DNA from: JBGTLW01 sp041743835
GTDB taxonomy: Bacteria > Planctomycetota > Phycisphaerae > Phycisphaerales > Phycisphaeraceae
Reading direction: 5' to 3'
Assembly: GCA_041743835.1 (NCBI GenBank)
Contig: JBGTLW010000046.1
Span: forward strand, 1 to 8,140
Length of the DNA stretch: 8,140 nt
The notes under the pieces are model-generated. The model was not told the DNA's origin, did no database searches, and was given only the letters and a program-made list of their open reading frames with translations. Positions within the stretch are counted from its first letter, which is position 1. The number at the start of each line of letters is the position of its first letter. A program made the translations under genes and the position numbers. Positions 5,496 through 8,140 of the stretch are shown here, in pieces.

Positions 5496-6161
5496 ATGAC
5501 CACCCGACAAGACCTCATCCAGCGCATCGAAGCTACCGGCCTCGTGGCCATCATCCGCGCCAACGCGTCCACCGGGCTCCTGGAAACCTGCAAGGCCCTG
5601 CAGGCGGGTGGCTGCGATGTCATGGAGATCACCATGACCACCCCCGGCGCGCTGGAGGCCATCAACGCGGCAAGCAAGCAACTCGCGGGCCCGACTGGGC
5701 GCGGCTGTCTCATCGGTGTCGGCTCGGTGCTCGATGCGGACACCGTCAAGCGGGCTGTGGACGCGGGAGCTGATTTTGTGGTCTCCCCGGTGTTCAAGCC
5801 GGAGGTGATCGAGGCGTCGCATAAGCTCGGCAAGCCGGTCTTCGCGGGGGCGTTTACACCCACTGAAATCCTCGCGGCATTCGAGGCGGGCAGCGATGTG
5901 GTCAAGGTGTTCCCCGCGAATCACAACGGCCCCGGCTTCTTCAAGGACATCCTCGCGCCCATGCCACACCTCAAGCTCACGCCCACCGGCGGGGTGGACC
6001 TCTCCACCGTCGAGGCCTGGTTTGCTGCGGGAGCGGTGTGCCTCGGCGTCGGCTCAGCACTGGTGAAGAAAGAACTGGTCGCGGCCCAAGACTGGGCTGG
6101 CCTCACAGCCCTGGCCAAACAGTTCAGCGACAAGGTCAAAGCGGTACGCAACAAAGCGTGA
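5496..6161 (+). CDS. eda: KDPG/KHG aldolase (bifunctional 4-hydroxy-2-oxoglutarate / 2-dehydro-3-deoxyphosphogluconate aldolase)
   Basis: This class I aldolase cleaves 2-keto-3-deoxy-6-phosphogluconate to pyruvate and glyceraldehyde-3-phosphate in the Entner-Doudoroff and uronate pathways. At 221 residues it is the usual family size. It shows the (beta/alpha)8 landmarks: GLVAIIRANA (15-24), the general acid/base Glu44 in VMEITMTTPGA, GVGSVLDADT (74-83), VVSPVF (95-100), the Schiff-base lysine Lys137 in VVKVFPA, and TPTGGV (162-167). The ATG at 5496 gives the typical N-terminus. The frame is open further upstream to about 5331, but that sequence includes the terminator and does not look coding. 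There is no strong Shine-Dalgarno site. No edd, kdgK or uronate genes are adjacent, so its pathway use cannot be inferred from the neighbourhood. Confidence 0.96.
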   Translation: MTTRQDLIQRIEATGLVAIIRANASTGLLETCKALQAGGCDVMEITMTTPGALEAINAASKQLAGPTGRGCLIGVGSVLDADTVKRAVDAGADFVVSPVFKPEVIEASHKLGKPVFAGAFTPTEILAAFEAGSDVVKVFPANHNGPGFFKDILAPMPHLKLTPTGGVDLSTVEAWFAAGAVCLGVGSALVKKELVAAQDWAGLTALAKQFSDKVKAVRNKA

Positions 6162-6199
6162 TGGGCCACCGACGTGTCTCGGGCATCGCGCGTCTCATC

Positions 6200-6277
6200 G
6201 GACCGCTTGCTTACGCGCGCGGCTCTGTTGATGCCGGTTTTCACACGCCTTGACAGAGCCGCGACCGTCAGGGAGCG
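6200..6277. repeat. REP-like palindromic interspersed element
   Basis: An 11-bp perfect inverted repeat CGCGGCTCTGT (6218-6228) / ACAGAGCCGCG (6253-6263) surrounds a 24-base centre. It extends outward as GACCGCTTGCTTACGCG on the left and ACCGTCAGGGAGCG on the right. From memory, very similar sequences (translated PLAYARGSV on one side and ATVRERS on the other) occur as abundant intergenic repeats in planctomycete and acidobacterial genomes. No T-run follows. It sits at the 3' end of eda and reaches into the last codons of the convergent small gene. Copy number in this genome cannot be seen from one window. Confidence 0.65.
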
Positions 6278-6603
6278 ATCTCCCCGCCACGCGTCGAAAT
6301 ACCAACCGCTGCCTCGTGGTCCCGGCTCGATAGCTGGGGCTCGTACCTCACCCCAACCAGCCCCGGCGAAACAGGCGCGACAGGCACAGCAATAGTATCA
6401 ATGGAGGTTCGTGCCGCGGTGACAATTCCGGGGGCGTGGGCAGTTCCGGGGGCGTGGGCACTTCCGGGGGCGTGGGCAGTTCCGGGGGCGGGGGTGGGGG
6501 CGAAGGTGGCATCGGTCCAGGCGGAGGAATGGCTCAGGGCATTGAGCGACAGCACCGCCATCACCACCAGCATCATCGAAAGCCAGAAGACATCACGCGC
6601 CAT
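6268..6603 (-). CDS. Small secreted or membrane-anchored protein with a hexapeptide repeat
   Basis: The 111-residue product starts with MARDVFWLSM and a hydrophobic segment at about 6-24 (a signal peptide or anchor). A Pro/Ala/Gly linker follows with tandem units TAHAPG, SAHAPG, TAHAPG (about 42-59). The tail is unstructured-looking, and I recognise no domain. GC-rich third positions and the hydrophobic leader favour a real gene. The start is ATG at 6601-6603, because GAGGG lies six bases upstream; a GTG one codon earlier is too close to it. The last codons and the TGA (6268-6270) fall within the REP-like element, so the C-terminus may have been shaped by its insertion. It is divergent from the mutarotase gene. 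Confidence 0.6.
   Translation of the reverse strand: MARDVFWLSMMLVVMAVLSLNALSHSSAWTDATFAPTPAPGTAHAPGSAHAPGTAHAPGIVTAARTSIDTIAVPVAPVSPGLVGVRYEPQLSSRDHEAAVGISTRGGEIAP
6426..6497. repeat. 18-bp tandem repeat, four units
   Basis: Units start at 6426, 6444, 6462 and 6480. The first three are TTCCGGGGGCGTGGGCAG or the same with a final C, and the fourth degenerates to TTCCGGGGGCGGGGGTGG. The length is a multiple of three, and on the minus strand each unit encodes six residues (x-A-H-A-P-G). Each unit begins with the reverse complement of CCCCCGGAA. Confidence 0.9.
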
Positions 6604-6893
6604 CACGCACCCTCAAGCCTGCCGGGGTCACCCAGCCAGTCGCGTTCAAACAATCACGGATGTATGCCAGACCACCAGCGGCAGCCGCTCATCCCTGCAA
6701 AAAGTGACTCGCCGGGCATCGGTCAACCCCAGCCCACGAGCACTGTCGAGTGTACACCCATTTTCTGCCAAGCCAAGTGCATTTTCGATTTCTACAGGAA
6801 AACCTGCACGCCACGTGGTTTCATCACAACCCGCACCGATCGGGTAAAACAGTCAAACTTGTGAACCCCCATGCCCCACTGGAACCCCACGCC
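6604..6893. other. Divergent intergenic region
   Basis: This 290-bp region separates the small minus-strand gene from the mutarotase gene and should contain both promoters. I see no convincing -35/-10 pair and no coding sequence. One 13-bp palindrome, AGCGGC-A-GCCGCT (6677-6689), could be a protein-binding site. The 6740-6870 part is more AT-rich than its surroundings. Confidence 0.4.
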
Positions 6894-7775
6894 ATGCCCC
6901 AATCCCTCGATAGCTTGAACCAGAACCACAGCCTGGCCGACCGCCTCCGCTTTGAAGCCGGGGAGGGCGGCCTGACACGAGCTGTCATCACCACCGACAC
7001 CTGCACAGGCTCGGCCTACCTGCACGGCGGGCACGTCGCGTCGTGGAGGCCAACCGGCGGCGAGGAAGTCCTCTGGCTCTCGGGAAAGTCCAACTACGCC
7101 ACCGGCCAACCGATCCGCGGGGGTGTACCCATCTGCTTCCCCTGGTTCGGGCCAAACGCCAACGACCCCGCAGCCCCGGCCCACGGCACGGTGCGCACAC
7201 GCGCGTGGGGCGTCGCCAGAACAGCCGCAGACCACACCGGCGTCACCATCACCTTCCACACCGCCGAGCCACCCTGGGATGTCCGACTCGCCGTGACCTT
7301 TGGCAAGACACTCACCACCGCGCTGGTCATCGTGAACGACTCGGAAACCCAGGCAACCTGCGAGGCGGCGCTGCACACCTACTTCACCGTCGGCGATGTG
7401 AAGCAGGCCCGCATCACCGGCCTAAGCAACACCGCGTACCTCGATAAGGTCGGCGGGCTCAACCGCAGAAATCAGGGCAGCGACCCCATCACCTTCACCG
7501 CGGAAACCGACCGCGTCTATCTCAACACCACCGCCCGCGTCACGCTGGAGGACCCTGCGCTCCGCCGGCGGATCATCCTGACCAAGCGGGGCTCGGACGC
7601 GACAGTGGTGTGGAACCCGTGGATCGACAAGGCCGCGAAGATGCCGGACTTCGGCGACCACGAGTGGCCGGGCATGTGCTGCATCGAAACCGCGAACGTC
7701 GGCGACCACGCCATGACCCTCGCGCCCGGCGCGTCGCACACGATGAGCGCGACGATTCACGCCGAGAGCCTTTAA
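6894..7775 (+). CDS. yeaD: D-hexose-6-phosphate mutarotase (glucose-6-phosphate 1-epimerase, YeaD-type)
   Basis: This enzyme interconverts alpha and beta anomers of glucose-6-phosphate and related sugars. The 293-residue product matches the YeaD family along its length: LHGGHVASWRPTGGEEVLWLSGKSNY (43-68), the phosphate-binding PIRGGVPICFPWFGP (73-87) with Arg75, AHGTVRTRAW (96-105), the catalytic His161 in EAALHTYF, VVWNPW (238-243), and the catalytic Glu265 in CCIETANV. The start at ATG 6894 gives the usual N-terminus (MPQSLDSLNQNH). A GTG at 6861 in the same frame would add 11 residues; the open frame farther upstream is not coding. The only ribosome site is a weak GGAA at 6881-6884. It is convergent with pgeF, the two stop codons overlapping. 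Confidence 0.93.
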   Translation: MPQSLDSLNQNHSLADRLRFEAGEGGLTRAVITTDTCTGSAYLHGGHVASWRPTGGEEVLWLSGKSNYATGQPIRGGVPICFPWFGPNANDPAAPAHGTVRTRAWGVARTAADHTGVTITFHTAEPPWDVRLAVTFGKTLTTALVIVNDSETQATCEAALHTYFTVGDVKQARITGLSNTAYLDKVGGLNRRNQGSDPITFTAETDRVYLNTTARVTLEDPALRRRIILTKRGSDATVVWNPWIDKAAKMPDFGDHEWPGMCCIETANVGDHAMTLAPGASHTMSATIHAESL

Positions 7776-8140
7776 CCCTTCGCGCAGATCAGTGCCGCCA
7801 TCCGCCCGGTGTCGGGTTGGTTGTTGTGCGTGACATCGCGGCGGTGGCTGAAGAACTCCGCGGCATCGCGGTAGGTGCAGCTCTGCGTCAGGTCGATAGC
7901 CGCGACACCCGCCGCCTCCAGCCGATCACGGGCCGCGGCCCGCAGATCGACGTGCGGCTTGTCGCCCAGGTCCCGCCGGACAAACGCGGGGGAGAACTGA
8001 GCCGCGACCTCTTCGCCGACCTCGAAGTGCTTCACGCCGATGCACGGCCCGATCGCGGCAACGGCGTCGCCCTCGAACATCGCCACCGCAGCCTCGATCA
8101 CACCCGCCACCAACCCGCGCCAACCCGCGTGCACCGCCGC
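7772..8140 (-). CDS. pgeF: Peptidoglycan editing factor PgeF (YfiH / multicopper polyphenol oxidase family), 5' end beyond the window
   Basis: Only the C-terminal half, about 122 residues, is present. The frame continues past the right edge: the last codons read AAVHAGWRGLVAGV, an internal motif of the family, so the GTG at 8132-8134 is not the start. Visible landmarks are HAGWRG with a conserved metal-binding His, AIGPCIG with the conserved Cys, FEVGEEV, and the C-terminal SCTY...EFFSHRRD, then DTGRMAALI. YfiH proteins are zinc-dependent; E. coli PgeF removes miscoupled L-Ser from UDP-MurNAc, and relatives act on purine nucleosides. The TAA at 7772-7774 overlaps the TAA of the mutarotase gene. 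Confidence 0.93.
   Translation of the reverse strand, partial: AAVHAGWRGLVAGVIEAAVAMFEGDAVAAIGPCIGVKHFEVGEEVAAQFSPAFVRRDLGDKPHVDLRAAARDRLEAAGVAAIDLTQSCTYRDAAEFFSHRRDVTHNNQPDTGRMAALICAKG

Noticed and set aside
6436..6864. Plus-strand Gly-rich ORF across the 18-bp repeat
   Set aside because: It is the shadow of the repeat; beyond it the translation is His/Ser/Pro-rich nonsense. The minus-strand ORF has a hydrophobic leader, a ribosome site and better third-position composition.
6750..6893. N-terminal extension of the mutarotase reading frame
   Set aside because: The translation does not match the family, and the region is AT-rich with poor codon usage. The conserved protein starts near the ATG at 6894.

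Overview
This is a high-GC bacterial chromosomal window. It most resembles a planctomycete, probably of the Phycisphaerae type. The taxonomic hints are the LexA recognition-helix sequence (GVSKVTVFEHVEAL), a DUF2617-like protein, long HEAT-repeat and small membrane genes of unknown role, and frequent non-ATG or Shine-Dalgarno-poor starts. These are recalled impressions, not database results. There is no phage, transposase, CRISPR array, tRNA or rRNA here.

Layout. Positions 1-366 hold the 3' end of an unrecognised + strand gene. It runs into lexA (363-971), whose good ribosome site and ATG (332) are out of frame with the LexA body because of a C6 tract. Convergent to lexA is a CYTH/class IV adenylate cyclase-like gene (1039-1647, -). 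Upstream of it are a cluster of CCCCCGGAA motifs and a two-gene minus-strand unit: a 680-residue HEAT-repeat protein (2277-4319) whose stop overlaps the start of a 161-residue single-span membrane protein (1795-2280). A 341-bp intergenic region (4320-4660) carries a G-quadruplex-prone G-tract repeat, a promoter-like TATAAT, and a leader with a hairpin-plus-T6 that competes with an alternative hairpin. It precedes a DUF2617-like gene (4661-5227, +). The next gap (5228-5495) contains several inverted repeats and a strong intrinsic terminator (5357-5387), then eda (KDPG aldolase, 5496-6161, +). A REP-like palindromic element (about 6200-6277) follows and supplies the last codons and stop of a small secreted or membrane protein (6268-6603, -), which contains an 18-bp tandem repeat. 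The right end has a hexose-6-phosphate mutarotase gene (6894-7775, +) overlapping tail to tail with a truncated pgeF/yfiH gene (7772-8140, -).

How the genes work together. Most are housekeeping genes in separate short units rather than one system. LexA is the SOS repressor, PgeF edits peptidoglycan precursors, and Eda and the mutarotase both act on phosphorylated sugars but are separately transcribed. The HEAT and membrane pair looks like a genuine two-gene operon of unknown function. I did not find a clear new defence or mobile system. The most interesting signals are RNA-level and repeat-level: the putative attenuator before the DUF2617-like gene, the structured terminator region before eda, the lexA start-site frameshift, and a GC-rich motif that recurs in coding and noncoding DNA.
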